DNA of 64,000 nt from Gammaproteobacteria bacterium (GTDB lineage: Bacteria; Pseudomonadota; Gammaproteobacteria; Pseudomonadales; Halieaceae): assembly GCA_030427085.1 (NCBI GenBank), contig JAUHXH010000002.1:310001-374000 (forward strand), in the 5' to 3' direction. Every line of letters begins with the position of its first letter. The stretch's first letter is position 1. Both the position numbers and the translations under genes were made by a program. Positions 51,841 through 63,999 of the stretch are shown piece by piece. Under the pieces are notes generated by a model. That model made no database searches, was not told the origin of the DNA, and saw nothing but the letters and a program-made list of their open reading frames with translations.

Positions 51841-51844
<4 letters not shown>
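50723..51844 (+). CDS. gcvT: Glycine cleavage T-protein (aminomethyltransferase)
   Basis: 373 aa from ATG 50723 (upstream open frame not conserved). [49 protein letters not shown], and YTGEDGFELSV and DSLRLEAGLCLYGHE are standard; it makes methylene-THF from the aminomethyl group on GcvH. gcvH and gcvP are not next to it, unlike many gammaproteobacteria. No glycine riboswitch was seen in the 117 bp leader. Ends with a 4-bp convergent overlap. Confidence 0.94.
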
Positions 51845-52876
<1,032 letters not shown>

Positions 52877-52884
<8 letters not shown>

Positions 52885-55800
52885 GTGGTTCGGCTCCCTC
52901 GGGCTCACTGCCTTCATCATAGTCGAGCCGCTCCCGCACGGCGCTTACGAGGTCGCGGGCCTGCTCAAAATCAAATTCGCCGATGGCGGATTCCAGCGCG
53001 CGGAACTGTTTGGCGTCGGCGCAGGGGGCGATTACGGCACGGTGTTGATCCAGGAACTCGGCTGCGGCGGTGTCGAAGTGGCTCAGCATGGTATCCAGCG
53101 TGTCGAGGTGGGCGAGGGCCTGTTCGGTATCGATGGCGCTCGTTGGGGCTTCGTCTACTGACACCAGAGGGTCGGAAGGTTCAAGTGTCCGGCCAAGTTG
53201 TACCGCCAGCCTCTCGGTCTGCTTCAGCCACAGTTGGATGGCCGGGTCGGCCCAATTGCCCTGATCCAGTGTTGCCTCGGCGGCAGCGGCGGCGTTCTGC
53301 AGATCGCTGGCGCCGATATTGCCGCTGAGCCCCTTTACGGTATGGGCCAGGCGCGTGGCGCCAGCCAGATCGTCTTGCTCTTTCAGGTCTGTGAACTGCT
53401 GTTCGAGATCGGCGTACTGTTCCGCGAAGCGCCGCAGAAGTTTCTCCAGCAGGCCGGAATTGCCTTGCACGCGGGACAGCGCCTCAGGGAGATCGAGCCC
53501 CGGCACCAGTGGTAGCGTGCTCTCCGCGGTTGCAGATCCAGTGGGTGCGGCGTTGGTCGGTGTGGCCGGCCGTATCCATCGCGCCATAACGGTGAACATG
53601 TGCCGCACGTTGATGGGTTTGGGGATGTGATCATTCATGCCAGCAGCAATGGCTTTTTCACGATCACCCGCCATGGCATTGGCGGTCATCGCCAGGATCG
53701 GCAGGTCGCTGAAACGCTCTGCCTCTCGCAAGCGCCGGGTGGCGGTGTATCCGTCCATTACCGGCATCTGGCAGTCCATGAGTACACCGTCGAAGGTGTC
53801 GTCCTGCAGGATGTCGATGGCCTCGGCCCCGTTTCCTGCCAGCCGTGCGGCAATGCCGTTGTTTTCCAAGAGTTCCAGAATCAGTTCCTGATTCAGTTCA
53901 TTGTCTTCCACCACCAGCACATTGGCGCCGCGCAACTGCGCCAGCGCGTCACTGAACAATTCCTCGCTGTCGTGTTTGCGCTGGCTGAACAGTCCGCCGA
54001 TACCGCGCACGCGGGCAATGGTTTCCAACAGGGTGGAAGGGGTTGCGGGTTTGGTGAGGGCAGCCGCGTAGGCGGCCTCCGGTGCCCGGGCGGTGAGTTC
54101 GTCATGGCCGTGTGCGGTCAGCATGATGATCGACGGTGGAGACTCGCCACTTGCGGCGGCGATCTGTTCGGCGGCGGCAACGCCGTCCATGCCCGGCATC
54201 ATCCAGTCCATGATCACCAGTTGGTAGGGATCTTCGCCCAGGGCCGCGCGATGTTTTGCCAGTGCTTCCTCGGCATTGGCGGCGGTATCGGCGGCGATGC
54301 CAAAACTGGCCAGCATAGCGCCCAGGATTTCACGCGCGTGACGGTTGTCGTCCACGGCCAGGGCGCGCAGGCCCTCGAAGGCTTCCACGGGTTGCCGGGT
54401 TTGCGGTGTCTCGCCCGTGGCCAGTTCGAGCTGGGTGGTGAAGCGAAAGGTGGAGCCTTCCCCAAGCGCACTCTCCACACCAATTTCGCCACCCATCAAT
54501 TCCACCAGCCGTCGGCAGATAGCCAGCCCCAGGCCGGTGCCGCCGTAAGTGCGAGTGGTGGAGGTGTCGGCCTGGGTGAAGGGCTGGAACAGGTGTTCCT
54601 GCTGCTCCGGACTCATGCCAATACCGGTGTCGCTGATAGCGAATTCCAACTCAATCTTCTTGCCCGATTGCTGGCGGGGGCGAATGGCTACCACGATGTC
54701 ACCGCGCTCGGTGAATTTCAGCGCGTTGTTGCCGAGGTTGAGCAGGATCTGCCCCAGTCGCAGTGGATCGCCCACCAGTTGTAGCGGTGTATCAGGGTCG
54801 ATGTCGAACAGTAATTCCAGGCCTTTTTCTTCGGCCTTCAGGCCCATCAGGCTGGCCAGGTTGTCCAGCACTTCATCCAGCCGAAAGTCGATGCGCTCCA
54901 TTTGTAACTTGTCGGCCTCGATTTTGGAGAAATCGAGAATGTCGTTGACGATACCCAGCAGTGATTCGGCGCTGCGGTGAACACGCTCGATGTAGCCCGA
55001 CTGCCGCGCGGTGAGGTCAGTTTGCAGGGCCAGGTAGGACATGCCGATGATGGCGTTCATCGGCGTACGAATTTCGTGCGACATGTTGGCGAGGAAGTCG
55101 CTCTTGGCACGGTTGGCGGATTCTGCCGCTGCTTGCGCGGCACGCAGTTGGCTCAGGGTTTCTTCCCGCTCGGTGAGATCCAGCAACGAGATGCGGATTT
55201 CTTCGATATCGCCATTGCTGGTAACGGGTCGAGCCGAGGCGGAGGTGAGCACTGTGGTGCCATCGCGGCGCAGCATCTCCAGTGGGATGTCGGTACAGGG
55301 TTCACCCCGTTCCAGACGGTCTGCAATGCTGTTGTCGGGCCCCTGGTCGCGACGCAATTGATGCCAGTGCAGGTGTTCAAACTCGGCCCGGCCGTAACCG
55401 GTGAGTTCAGCAAACTCCAGATTGTGCTTCAGGATGCGGCCGGCCGGTGTGATCGACACATACGCCACGGGCGCATTCTCATACAGGTCCCACAGGTGGG
55501 CTTCGCGCCCGCGCAGCTCTCCGGTGCGCTGCTCCACCCGGTGCTCCAGTTGCTCGTTGGACGACTGCAACTGGCGCGTAGCGCGGCGGCTAACGGCGAA
55601 CACGCCCAGCGCCAGCGCCAGGCACAAGGGGACGGTGGTGCCCATCACGCCGAGGATGATGTTGCGGTAGGCGGCGTAACCCGTCAGGGCTTCATCCAGG
55701 TCGATCTCGGAGATGACGCCGAGACCGAGCGCGTTGTTCCAGCTCCAGCTGCCCAGTACTGTGATCCCTCGGTAGTCGGGATAGCCATCGAGATCCTGGC

Positions 55801-56743
55801 CATCGCGGTGCGTCGCGATGGCGGCTGCGGCACGAGTCAGGGTGCCCTGTCCGGGAACTGACACCGATACATTCAGTGGCGGGTGTTGCCCCGCTTCCAG
55901 CAGGCCCTGCTCGAGTAATTGCGCGGAGAAACGTGCGGGCGAAATCATCTGGCCGCGATCATTGACCAGATAGGTTTCGCCGCTGCGTCCGACCTTGCCG
56001 CTCTGCACAAAGGGTGCGAACTCCACCATCGGGTCCATCCGCAGTGCGAGCACCGCGATGGCCTCGCCCTCCAGGTACACTGGCGACAACAAAAAGAGGT
56101 TGGCGTGATAGTCCACGTGACCGTCGATGCTGGCAATGGGTACATCGGATACCAGGCTGGGCACCAGCACGACCTGACCACCAAAGGCACGGTCGACCAA
56201 CTCGGGGTGGGCTTCCTGAATAATATTCACCTGTGCCAGGCTGGCGTTTCGCATGGCGCCGATGTTGACCCGCTCGGGGGAGACAACGAAAAAGCCGGTA
56301 ACCCCCTGGGAGCGATAGTTGTCGGAAATTCGACCCCGCAGTTCGGACAGTTCAGCGCTGGCTTCCAGCGCGTCCGATGTGGGGGGAAGTTCGCGGATTC
56401 GGCGAATGAGCTCGATAATTTCTGAACGGCCCGCCAGTGATTGCACGCGCGACTCCCAACCCTGCAGCCAGGTGACCAGGCCGGCGTTGGTGGAGGCTTT
56501 CATGGCCAGCAGGGAATCACCGGCATCGCGGCGGTGCTGGGACAGCGATTCGCGCAGCGCCACGGTGGTGATGAGGCCAATGATAAATAACACCAGCGCG
56601 AGTGCGCTGATGGCGAGCAGGCGCATGCTGGGTGCCGTGAGCATGTTGCCGCTTTGCCGACGACCCCGCCGCAGTTGCACGAAGATACTGATCAGCAGGC
56701 AGATCAGCAAAATCACCGCGAATGTGACCAGGGGGTTGGTCAT
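52877..56743 (-). CDS. Hybrid sensor histidine kinase with two receiver domains and Hpt
   Basis: 1288 aa. Two transmembrane helices (about 8-25 and 355-380) with a dCache-like periplasmic sensor between; a PAS domain (about 420-530), HisKA with [15 protein letters not shown], HATPase with [27 protein letters not shown]; receiver 1 ([11 protein letters not shown]), receiver 2 ([11 protein letters not shown]) and Hpt with [13 protein letters not shown]. The phosphate route would be His-Asp-His-Asp to the HD-GYP regulator. The sensed ligand is unknown. Confidence 0.93.
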
Positions 56744-56894
56744 TGGGTTCTCCCAGGTGGATACGCAATGCTAGCGCGTTTTGATGGCGTTTGCCTCTCA
56801 AGCCGGCTGTCTGGAACGGAGTGCGCGACACTTGCGGCACAGCGATCGCTGTCGCACCATTACCTGTCTCACAGTCTTAAGCCAAAGGTCTGCT

Positions 56895-58358
56895 ATGAGC
56901 CTCCACTACCAGAGTGCCTTCGCCATTGCCGAAGAAATCCGTACCGGGCAGCTCAGTGCTCGCGACGTGCTGGAATATTTTTTGGGCCGGGTGGAACGCT
57001 TTAACGATCGGCTCAACGCGCTGGTGGCACTCGACGCTGAGGGCGCCCGGCAGCGCGCTGATGAAGCGGATGCTGCACTGAAGCGCGGTGAGGTCTGGGG
57101 GCCGCTCCACGGTTTGCCGATGACCGTCAAGGACGCCTTCTGTACCGACAATCTGCCGACCGTGGGTGGCGATCCCGGCCGCGAAAATCATCGCCCCAAA
57201 AACAATGCGCTGGCGGTGCAGCGGCTGGTAGATGCCGGCGCAATTATCTTTGGCAAAACCAATGTGCCATTCATGAGTGCCGACCTGCAGAGTTACAACG
57301 CAGTCTATGGCACCACCAACAACCCCTGGCACACCGGTCGCACTTGCGGAGGCTCCTCCGGTGGCGCGGCCGCGGCACTGGCCGCCGGGCTGACGCCGCT
57401 GGAGTTGGGCAGCGACATCGGCGGCTCCATCCGCACACCCGCGCATTTCAATGGTGTGTTCGGCCACAAAAGCAGCTTCGGTATCGTGCCATCGCGCGGG
57501 CATTTACCACCGGGTGAAGGTTACCTGACACGCGGTGATCTCGGTGTGATCGGGCCGCTGGCAACCTGCCCTGATGATCTGGAAGCCGCGCTGGACTTGC
57601 TGGTGGCGCCCGACCCCGAGGATGCGCCGGCGTGGCGCATAGAATTGCCGGCGGCGACGGCTACGGAAGTCAGCGGACTGCGGGTAGCGTTGTGGTTGGA
57701 TGATGCGTTCTGCCCGGTGGACGAGGAAGTGCAGAAGGCCATTCGCGCGGCTGCCGATTCCCTGGCCCGCGCTGGCGCCACCGTTGACGAATCGGCGCGG
57801 CCAGACATCGACCTCAAGCGGCATGCAGAGAATTACGGTTTGTTGTTGAATGCTGCCATCGGCTCCGGAATGCCCCAGGCGGTTTTCGATGCCGCAGTGG
57901 CAGCGGTTGCTGCCGCAGAGCCCGACGATACCAGCTATCGCCTGCTACAGCAGCGCGGCATCGCACTGAGCCATCGCCAGTGGCAGCGAGAACATGAACG
58001 ACGCCTGCAATCGCGAGCCAGCTGGCATGCATTCTTTGAAAATTTCGATGTGTTGCTCTGCCCCTGCGCGCCGGTGGCGGCCTTCCCCCACGATCACGAT
58101 CCGGATTTCAATGCTCGCCGTATTCTGGTGAATGGTGAACCGCAACCCTATAGTCACCTCACAGGCTGGGCGGGTTTAAGCCTGAACAGTTACCTGCCGG
58201 CCAGCAGTGCGCCAGTGGGACTGACCCTGGATGGTCTGCCGGTGGGCGTGCAGATAGTGGGGCCCTATCTGGGAGATCGAACCACGCTGGCGGTAGCGCG
58301 CATGTTGCAGGAGCATCACCGCGCCTTTATCCCCCCGCCGGGCTTCGGTGATAGCTAG
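56895..58358 (+). CDS. Amidase (amidase signature family)
   Basis: 487 aa from ATG 56895. Catalytic triad Lys (TVKDAF), Ser (CGGSSGGAAAALAAGL) and Ser (DIGGSIRTPA). It is of general amidase type; a GatA role is unlikely as no gatB or gatC is near. Substrate unknown. It ends 4 bp from the convergent FAH-type gene. Confidence 0.9.
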   Translation: MSLHYQSAFAIAEEIRTGQLSARDVLEYFLGRVERFNDRLNALVALDAEGARQRADEADAALKRGEVWGPLHGLPMTVKDAFCTDNLPTVGGDPGRENHRPKNNALAVQRLVDAGAIIFGKTNVPFMSADLQSYNAVYGTTNNPWHTGRTCGGSSGGAAAALAAGLTPLELGSDIGGSIRTPAHFNGVFGHKSSFGIVPSRGHLPPGEGYLTRGDLGVIGPLATCPDDLEAALDLLVAPDPEDAPAWRIELPAATATEVSGLRVALWLDDAFCPVDEEVQKAIRAAADSLARAGATVDESARPDIDLKRHAENYGLLLNAAIGSGMPQAVFDAAVAAVAAAEPDDTSYRLLQQRGIALSHRQWQREHERRLQSRASWHAFFENFDVLLCPCAPVAAFPHDHDPDFNARRILVNGEPQPYSHLTGWAGLSLNSYLPASSAPVGLTLDGLPVGVQIVGPYLGDRTTLAVARMLQEHHRAFIPPPGFGDS

Positions 58359-58362
58359 GGCT

Positions 58363-58974
58363 TCACACTGCCTGCCAGTTGCCTTCGACCAGCACCCGGC
58401 CCTGGCTGCAAATGCGCCCGGTGAAGTGTTCCCCGGCATGGACCTCGCCAACACCTGCCGGTGTGCCGGTCATGACGATGTCGCCATCTTCCAGGGTCAT
58501 AAAGGACGCCAAGCCCTGAAGAATGTCGGTGGGTTTGTACATCATCAGCGGGATCGAACCGCGCTGGCGGGGCTGCCCGTCTACATCCAGTTCGACTTCC
58601 AGGCTGTCGAGATCTGCCGGCAATGCGACAAAGTCGCTGAACAGGGCTGCACCATCGAAGGCCTTGGCGCGCTCCCAGGGGAGTCCGGCACCTTTCAGTC
58701 GTGACTGCAGGCCGCGCAGGGTGAGATCCAGGCCGAAGCCAACAGCGGCAAATTGCCCGCCCTCGACCATCAACGCAATTTCCCCTTCGTAGTGCAGCGG
58801 CTCGCCGCGCTCGCTGTATAGCGTGTCACCGATGGCGGAATTCGGCTTCAGGAATACCACCATGTCCTCCGGCACTTCGTTACCGAGCTCTTCGATGTGG
58901 GCCACGTAATTGCGTCCAATACAGACGATTTTGGAGGGGGTGACGGACTGGCCACGGCAGTTGACCGAATGCAT
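58363..58974 (-). CDS. Fumarylacetoacetate hydrolase-family protein
   Basis: 203 aa from ATG 58974. SKIVCIGRNYVAHIEELGNEVPEDMVVFLKPNSAI, YEGEIALMVE and DIVMTGTPAGVGEV are the FAH-type metal and substrate residues. Small members (YcgM/FAHD1) act as acylpyruvate hydrolase or oxaloacetate decarboxylase. It lies 17 bp after btuF and may be the last gene of that operon by position only. Confidence 0.88.
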   Translation of the reverse strand: MHSVNCRGQSVTPSKIVCIGRNYVAHIEELGNEVPEDMVVFLKPNSAIGDTLYSERGEPLHYEGEIALMVEGGQFAAVGFGLDLTLRGLQSRLKGAGLPWERAKAFDGAALFSDFVALPADLDSLEVELDVDGQPRQRGSIPLMMYKPTDILQGLASFMTLEDGDIVMTGTPAGVGEVHAGEHFTGRICSQGRVLVEGNWQAV

Positions 58975-58991
58975 GGAGAGACCTCGCAGGT

Positions 58992-59894
58992 TCAGGAAGG
59001 CGGCATTATAGACCCTTCGGCAGCGATACGCTGGCGAGCCTCCTGCAGTTGTGCACAAAGCGTTTCGGCACCCTGCAGGATGCGGGAGGTGGCCCGTTGC
59101 AGGTGGTCCGGGTGAATGAAAAAGAGGTTGTCATAGCGCACAGCGGCAAGCGCTGGATAGCGGCGCCAGTCGTCCACCCAGTCGGGGCGGGCATCGCCCA
59201 TGCCGCTGGCTAAAATGACATCGGGGTCTCGCGACAGGACCGACTCCACGTTAATGCGCGGTGCAATCTGCGCCAGATCGGCGAAGGCGTTGCGCCCGCC
59301 GCAGAGATTCATCACCTCGCTGATCATGTGATCACCGTTCACCGTCAGTAGGGGGTCATTCCAGATTTGGTAAAACACCGACAGGCGCGTGGCGTGGGCG
59401 TAGCGTTTGCCCAGCGTGGCCAGTGCCGTTTCCAATGCCTTTGCGGCAGGCTCGCTGTGGTCGCTGGTGCCGGCCAGAATGCCCAGTCGCCGAATGGCCT
59501 CGGCAATGTCCTGCGGTTTGCGCAGTTCACTGACGAACACCGGAATGCCAAGCTGCTCCAGTCGCGCCAGCTTGCCGCCGGCGTTACCCGAGCCCCAGAC
59601 CACAACCAGGTCGGGACGTAGCGCGGCGATGCTCTCCAGGCTCCAGCTGTTGTGATTCCCCACGCGGGGAATGTTGGTCGCTGCGGGGGGGTAATCGCTG
59701 TGTTCAACGGCACCGACGATTTTGTCACCGGCGCCAGCGCTGAACAGGTTTTCCACCACGTGGGGGGCCAGGGCAACGATCCGCGTGGCGGGCGCGGGAA
59801 CAATGACTTCCCGGCCAATAAAGTCTGTGACGCGCACTTCCGCCTGCGCGCTGTGCACACCCAGAAGCAATAAAACGACCAGGCAGCGGATCAT
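58992..59894 (-). CDS. btuF: Vitamin B12 ABC transporter periplasmic protein
   Basis: 300 aa. Signal peptide (IRCLVVLLLLGVHSAQA), then RIVALAPHVVENLFSAGAGDKIVGAVEHSDYPPAA, SLESIAALRPDLVVVWGSG and SVFYQIWNDPL, matching BtuF. It carries cobalamin from the outer-membrane receptor to BtuCD. Overlaps btuD by 4 bp. The gene order and the cob genes support cobalamin rather than haem. Confidence 0.88.
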   Translation of the reverse strand: MIRCLVVLLLLGVHSAQAEVRVTDFIGREVIVPAPATRIVALAPHVVENLFSAGAGDKIVGAVEHSDYPPAATNIPRVGNHNSWSLESIAALRPDLVVVWGSGNAGGKLARLEQLGIPVFVSELRKPQDIAEAIRRLGILAGTSDHSEPAAKALETALATLGKRYAHATRLSVFYQIWNDPLLTVNGDHMISEVMNLCGGRNAFADLAQIAPRINVESVLSRDPDVILASGMGDARPDWVDDWRRYPALAAVRYDNLFFIHPDHLQRATSRILQGAETLCAQLQEARQRIAAEGSIMPPS

Positions 59895-60676
59895 GCCGGC
59901 AGTACCAGTGGATTACCCCGCGTAGGGTGAAGGCTGACAGTTACCCGGGCGTTGAAGACTTCGGCAAACAGGGCTTCGGTATACACCGCTTCGGGTTTGC
60001 CAATCGTCACCACACAGCCCTGGTTGAGCACCAGAATGCGATCGGCCACAGCACTTAACAGGTTGAGGTCGTGCATCACCAGCGCCAGGCCCAAGCCACG
60101 AGCGGCGAGATCGCGCAGGTTGTCTGCAACCCACTGCTGATGTTGTAAATCCAGCGCCGCAGTGGGTTCATCCAGCAATACCACAGAACCGGGCTCCTCC
60201 GGTGCGGGCCAGGCCTGCGCCAGCACCCGGGCGAGTTGTACCCGTTGCTGTTCGCCGCCCGACAGCGCGGTATAGGGGCGCTGCCGCAGGGCCAGGGCAT
60301 CGGTGGCGGCCAGCGCCTGCTCAACAATCTGCAGGTCGGCCTGTTGGCCGGTGGCGTGGGGCATGCGGCCCAGCAGCACGACCTGTTCGACACTGAAGGG
60401 AAAGCGCAGCGTGGATTGCTGCGGTAGCACAGCCAGACGCAGCGCGCGTTCCCGGTCGGGCCACTGGTCCAGTGGGGTATCGTCCAGCGTTAGTTCGCCG
60501 TCCTGCGGAACAATTTCACCGCTCATTACTTTGAGCAGGCTGGATTTGCCGGCGCCGTTGGGGCCGATGATGCCTACGATCTCCCCGCGCTGCAGGTTCA
60601 GGTCGATGTCCTGCAGTAGCGGTTCACCCCAGGGCGAGGCGCTGATGCCCGACAGATTCATGGCTGGCGCACTCAC
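59891..60676 (-). CDS. btuD: Vitamin B12 ABC transporter ATPase
   Basis: 261 aa from GTG 60676, which has AGGGAG 8 bp upstream and overlaps btuC by 4 bp (GTGA); ATG 60661 is an alternative. Walker A IGPNGAGKSS, Q-loop LPQQST, signature LSGGEQQRVQLAR, Walker B VVLLDEPT and H-loop VMHDLN are all intact. The upstream open frame lies inside btuC. Confidence 0.92.
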   Translation of the reverse strand: MSAPAMNLSGISASPWGEPLLQDIDLNLQRGEIVGIIGPNGAGKSSLLKVMSGEIVPQDGELTLDDTPLDQWPDRERALRLAVLPQQSTLRFPFSVEQVVLLGRMPHATGQQADLQIVEQALAATDALALRQRPYTALSGGEQQRVQLARVLAQAWPAPEEPGSVVLLDEPTAALDLQHQQWVADNLRDLAARGLGLALVMHDLNLLSAVADRILVLNQGCVVTIGKPEAVYTEALFAEVFNARVTVSLHPTRGNPLVLPA

Positions 60677-61707
60677 AATCCGTACTCCCTGCGATGGCGC
60701 AGCAGTGACAGGAAAAAAGGCGCGCCCAGGGCGGCGGTGACAATGCCGACTGGTAACTCTGCCGGCGCCAGCACCAGGCGACCCACGGTATCGGCAATCA
60801 GCAACAGCAGGGCCCCGGCCAATGCTGAGGCGGGGAGTAAATAGCGATGAGCCGGCCCGATGAGCATGCGCACGATGTGGGGAATGACCAGCCCGACAAA
60901 GGCAATGGTGCCCGACAGCGCGACCGAAACGCCAACCCCCAGCGCTACCCAGAACACCAGTTGCCGTTTGCAACCTTGCACGTCTACGCCCAGATGCCGC
61001 GCCTCGGATTCACCGAGCAATAACGCATCCAGTGCTCCTGCTTTGCGTGGCAATGCCAGGCAAAGGCCGACGGCGGTGAGTGCCGCCAGCCAGACGCGTT
61101 GGTAGTCAGCGCCATCCAGTCCGCCCATGCGCCACAGGCTGATACGTCGCAGGTTTTCATTGCTGGTACCCAGCTCCAGCAGGCTGCCAGCGCTGCCCGC
61201 TATAGCGGCGATGGCGATACCGGCTAGTAGCATGGTGGTGACGGAAGTGGCGCCTTCGCGCGTGGCCAGACCATAGACCAACATCACCGCCGTCAGGCCA
61301 CCGAGGAAGGCGCCCAGCGAGGTCAATGTGAGCCCCATGAAGCCGGTCAGCGCTACACCGCCGCTAACGATAGCCAGGCTGGCGCCCAGTGAGGCACCGG
61401 CACTGACGCCAACCAGGGAGGGGTCGGCCAATGGATTGCGGAACAGGCCCTGCATGGCCGCACCGCTGATGCCGAGCATCGCGCCAACCAAGAGTGCCAG
61501 CAGCGCCCGAGGCAGGCGGATTTGGGTAACGATCATCGAGGCTTGTGTATCGGTGTTGGTGCGCAACAAGCTGCCCAGAACTTCCGGCAAGGCGATGGGG
61601 ACAGTGCCACTGGCCACCGCGACCAGCAGCACCAATGGAATAGCCAACAGCAGAGCCAGTAACAGGGCAGGGCCGCCGGGATAAGCCTTTGCACCGGTAG
61701 TGCTCAC
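60673..61707 (-). CDS. btuC: Vitamin B12 ABC transporter permease (FecCD family)
   Basis: 344 aa with about ten hydrophobic helices. [47 protein letters not shown] and [13 protein letters not shown] are FecCD signatures; both cobalamin and haem permeases share them. Overlaps cobQ by 4 bp. Confidence 0.88.
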   Translation of the reverse strand: MSTTGAKAYPGGPALLLALLLAIPLVLLVAVASGTVPIALPEVLGSLLRTNTDTQASMIVTQIRLPRALLALLVGAMLGISGAAMQGLFRNPLADPSLVGVSAGASLGASLAIVSGGVALTGFMGLTLTSLGAFLGGLTAVMLVYGLATREGATSVTTMLLAGIAIAAIAGSAGSLLELGTSNENLRRISLWRMGGLDGADYQRVWLAALTAVGLCLALPRKAGALDALLLGESEARHLGVDVQGCKRQLVFWVALGVGVSVALSGTIAFVGLVIPHIVRMLIGPAHRYLLPASALAGALLLLIADTVGRLVLAPAELPVGIVTAALGAPFFLSLLRHRREYGL

Positions 61708-63161
61708 AGCAGCGCATCCAGGTCTAGATTGGCTTCCATGCTGTCAGCCAAGCGCTCTATGTCGGCTTCGCGACGGGCGGCGCGGTCCACGCCTTTGGCC
61801 TTGTGCAGGCCCGCCCAGCGCAACAGGGCTGCGCATGCTTCCGGCGCATCGAACAGGCCGTGCACATAGGTGCCGGCGATTTGATCGTCATCCGAGATCA
61901 GGCCGTCGGGCCCGCCCTGTTCCAGATGGGCCAGGGCGCGAAGGTCGGTGGGCACCTGCGTCTCTCCGCAGTGAATCTCGTAACCCTGCAATTGTGCTGT
62001 GCCGAAGAGGGTGCCCCTGACTTGACGCAGGTGCTTCCCCGGCAGCAAACGTGTGCGGGTAGGGAGCCACCCCAATCCGACGCTGCTACCGGGTTCATCT
62101 TCGATGCCTTCAGGGTCGTCGATATGCTCCCCAAGCATCTGATAGCCGCCACAGATGCCCAGTACTTTGCCGCCGTAGCGTAAATGGCGCGCAATGCCTT
62201 GATCCCAACCCTGCTGGCGTAGAAAGGCGAGATCGCCGCGCACGTTTTTGCTGCCCGGCAGTATGATCAGGTCGGCACCGGGGAGCGGGTCGCCCGGTCC
62301 GACGAAGGTGAGTTGTACCTGGGGGTGATCCTGTAAGGGTTCGAAGTCCGTGTGGTTGGAAATACGGGGCAGCGCGGGTACCACGATGCGCAGGGCATCG
62401 CGCGCTGATTCTTCCGAGGCAGGTGCCGGGCGCAGGGCATCTTCGGCGTCTAGACGCAGGTCCTGCAGATAAGGCAATACACCGAACACGGGCTTGCCGG
62501 TGCGCTGTTCCAACCAGTCGAGGCCCGGTTGCAGCAACGACAGGTCGCCGCGAAAGCGATTGATGATAAAGCCGAGCACTCGGTCCTGCTCGCTGGAAGA
62601 CAGCAGGTCCAGCGTTCCCACCAGGTGGGCGAACACGCCACCGCGGTCGATATCGGCCACCAACACCACTGGACAATCGGCGGGCTCGGCAAAGCCCATG
62701 TTGGCAATGTCGCGGTCACGCAGGTTGATTTCCGCGGGGCTGCCGGCACCTTCCACGATGACACACTGATAGTGTGCTTGCAGCCGCTGGAAGCTGCTCA
62801 TAACGGCATCCAGCGCGTGGGTCTTGTAGTGGTGATAGGTGGTGGCGTCGAGATGGTCTACCGCATGGCCGTGCACGATCACCTGGGCGTGGCAATCGGA
62901 AGAGGGTTTCAGCAGGACCGGGTTCATGTCGGTATGTGGCGCAATGCCTGCCGCCTCTGCCTGCAGCGCCTGGGCACGGCCGATCTCGCCACCGTCTTCG
63001 GTAACGGCGCTGTTCAGTGCCATGTTCTGCGGTTTGAACGGCGCGACAGAAATACCGCGCCGGGCCAGCACGCGGCACAGTCCCGTGACCATCAGGCTCT
63101 TGCCCGCATCGGAAGTGGTGCCCTGTACCATCAGGGCGGGCCGAGGGTCAGTAATCGACAC
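61704..63161 (-). CDS. cobQ: Cobyric acid synthase
   Basis: 485 aa from GTG 63161 (ATG 63194 or 63131 also open). N-terminal P-loop-like [14 protein letters not shown] and [14 protein letters not shown]-terminal class I glutaminase with [10 protein letters not shown] and YVHGLF. It amidates the corrin side chains b, d, e and g. Its presence means the host can use or make cobyrinic acid derivatives, not only take up complete B12. The 14-bp overlap with cobO points to coupled translation. Confidence 0.92.
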   Translation of the reverse strand: MSITDPRPALMVQGTTSDAGKSLMVTGLCRVLARRGISVAPFKPQNMALNSAVTEDGGEIGRAQALQAEAAGIAPHTDMNPVLLKPSSDCHAQVIVHGHAVDHLDATTYHHYKTHALDAVMSSFQRLQAHYQCVIVEGAGSPAEINLRDRDIANMGFAEPADCPVVLVADIDRGGVFAHLVGTLDLLSSSEQDRVLGFIINRFRGDLSLLQPGLDWLEQRTGKPVFGVLPYLQDLRLDAEDALRPAPASEESARDALRIVVPALPRISNHTDFEPLQDHPQVQLTFVGPGDPLPGADLIILPGSKNVRGDLAFLRQQGWDQGIARHLRYGGKVLGICGGYQMLGEHIDDPEGIEDEPGSSVGLGWLPTRTRLLPGKHLRQVRGTLFGTAQLQGYEIHCGETQVPTDLRALAHLEQGGPDGLISDDDQIAGTYVHGLFDAPEACAALLRWAGLHKAKGVDRAARREADIERLADSMEANLDLDALL

Positions 63162-63759
63162 CCGCCCGGGCCTTGATACCAGCGCGGAAGGCATGTTTTA
63201 CGTCTTTCACTTCCGACACCGTGTCCATGGCTTCCTGCAGGGCGCTGCCACCGCCGCGGCCAGTAACCACAACGGATTGGGATTCCGGTCGGTTAACCAG
63301 CGCCGAGATCACCTCGTCGGCGTCCAGATAGTCGTAGGCCAGCATGTAAGTGAGCTCGTCCAGCACCACCAGATCGTAACTCGGGTCGCTCAACATCGGA
63401 CGGGCAATAGCCCAGGTGCGTTCGGCAGCGGCGATGTCGCCACTGCGATCCTGGGTGTTCCAGGTAAAGCCGGTACCCATCTGGTGAAAGTCTACCTGCG
63501 GGCACTGATCCCGCAGGTAGATTTCTTCACCGGAGAGTTGTTGCCCCTTGATGAACTGCACCACGCCCACCTTGTGGCCGTAGCCCAGGGCACGCATCAC
63601 CATGCCGAAAGCGGAACTGGATTTGCCCTTGCCGTTGCCGGTGAGCAGCACGGCAACGCCGCGCTCCTCGTCCGCGCGCTCAATGTTGGCATCCACTTTG
63701 GCCTTCTGTTTTTGCATGGCCTTGCGGTGCCTTTCCTCCTTGCGCTCGCTGTCGCTCAT
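63148..63759 (-). CDS. cobO: Cob(I)alamin adenosyltransferase
   Basis: 203 aa. The CobA-type P-loop [13 protein letters not shown] near residue 40 and the [22 protein letters not shown] and [11 protein letters not shown] motifs; the N-terminal 30 residues are charged. Adenosylates the corrin cobalt before or during amidation. It starts 15 bp after the receptor gene on the same strand. Confidence 0.93.
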   Translation of the reverse strand: MSDSERKEERHRKAMQKQKAKVDANIERADEERGVAVLLTGNGKGKSSSAFGMVMRALGYGHKVGVVQFIKGQQLSGEEIYLRDQCPQVDFHQMGTGFTWNTQDRSGDIAAAERTWAIARPMLSDPSYDLVVLDELTYMLAYDYLDADEVISALVNRPESQSVVVTGRGGGSALQEAMDTVSEVKDVKHAFRAGIKARAGVDY

Positions 63760-63774
63760 GGTCTTCCTTCTGTT

Positions 63775-63999
63775 TTAGAACTCGTAGCGCACGCCGGCGT
63801 AGGCAGCGGCACCCGACGTATTATAGGTGGGCACTTCCTGGTAGTCCTCGTCCAGCGCGTTCTCCACGCGGCCATAGATGGTCAGGCCACCCAGTATGCG
63901 CCAGCTCGCATTCAGATCCAGCACCTGGTAGTCGTCCAGAGAGGTGCCATCTGTGTCTTCCGCGTCGTAGGAGCCGCGCAACGATGCACTCAGAACCAG
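63775..63999 (-). CDS. TonB-dependent receptor, C-terminal end (partial; probable BtuB)
   Basis: About 74 residues to the stop, open to the window edge. ASWRILGGLTIYGRVENALDEDYQEVPTYNTSGAAAYAGVRYEF: last beta strands of a TonB-type barrel with the terminal Phe needed for outer-membrane insertion. Position before cobO suggests the cobalamin receptor BtuB. Any B12 riboswitch would be to the right of the window. Confidence 0.8.
   Translation of the reverse strand: MVLSASLRGSYDAEDTDGTSLDDYQVLDLNASWRILGGLTIYGRVENALDEDYQEVPTYNTSGAAAYAGVRYEF

Noticed and set aside
53600-54784. Plus-strand ORF of 394 codons inside the hybrid kinase
   Set aside because: Antisense of well-defined kinase and receiver domains; the same holds for 52198-53328 and 54977-55861.
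58992-61707. Haem transporter (HmuTUV) instead of BtuFCD
   Set aside because: The permease and ATPase alone would allow it, but the binding protein motifs and cobO/cobQ in the same operon favour cobalamin.
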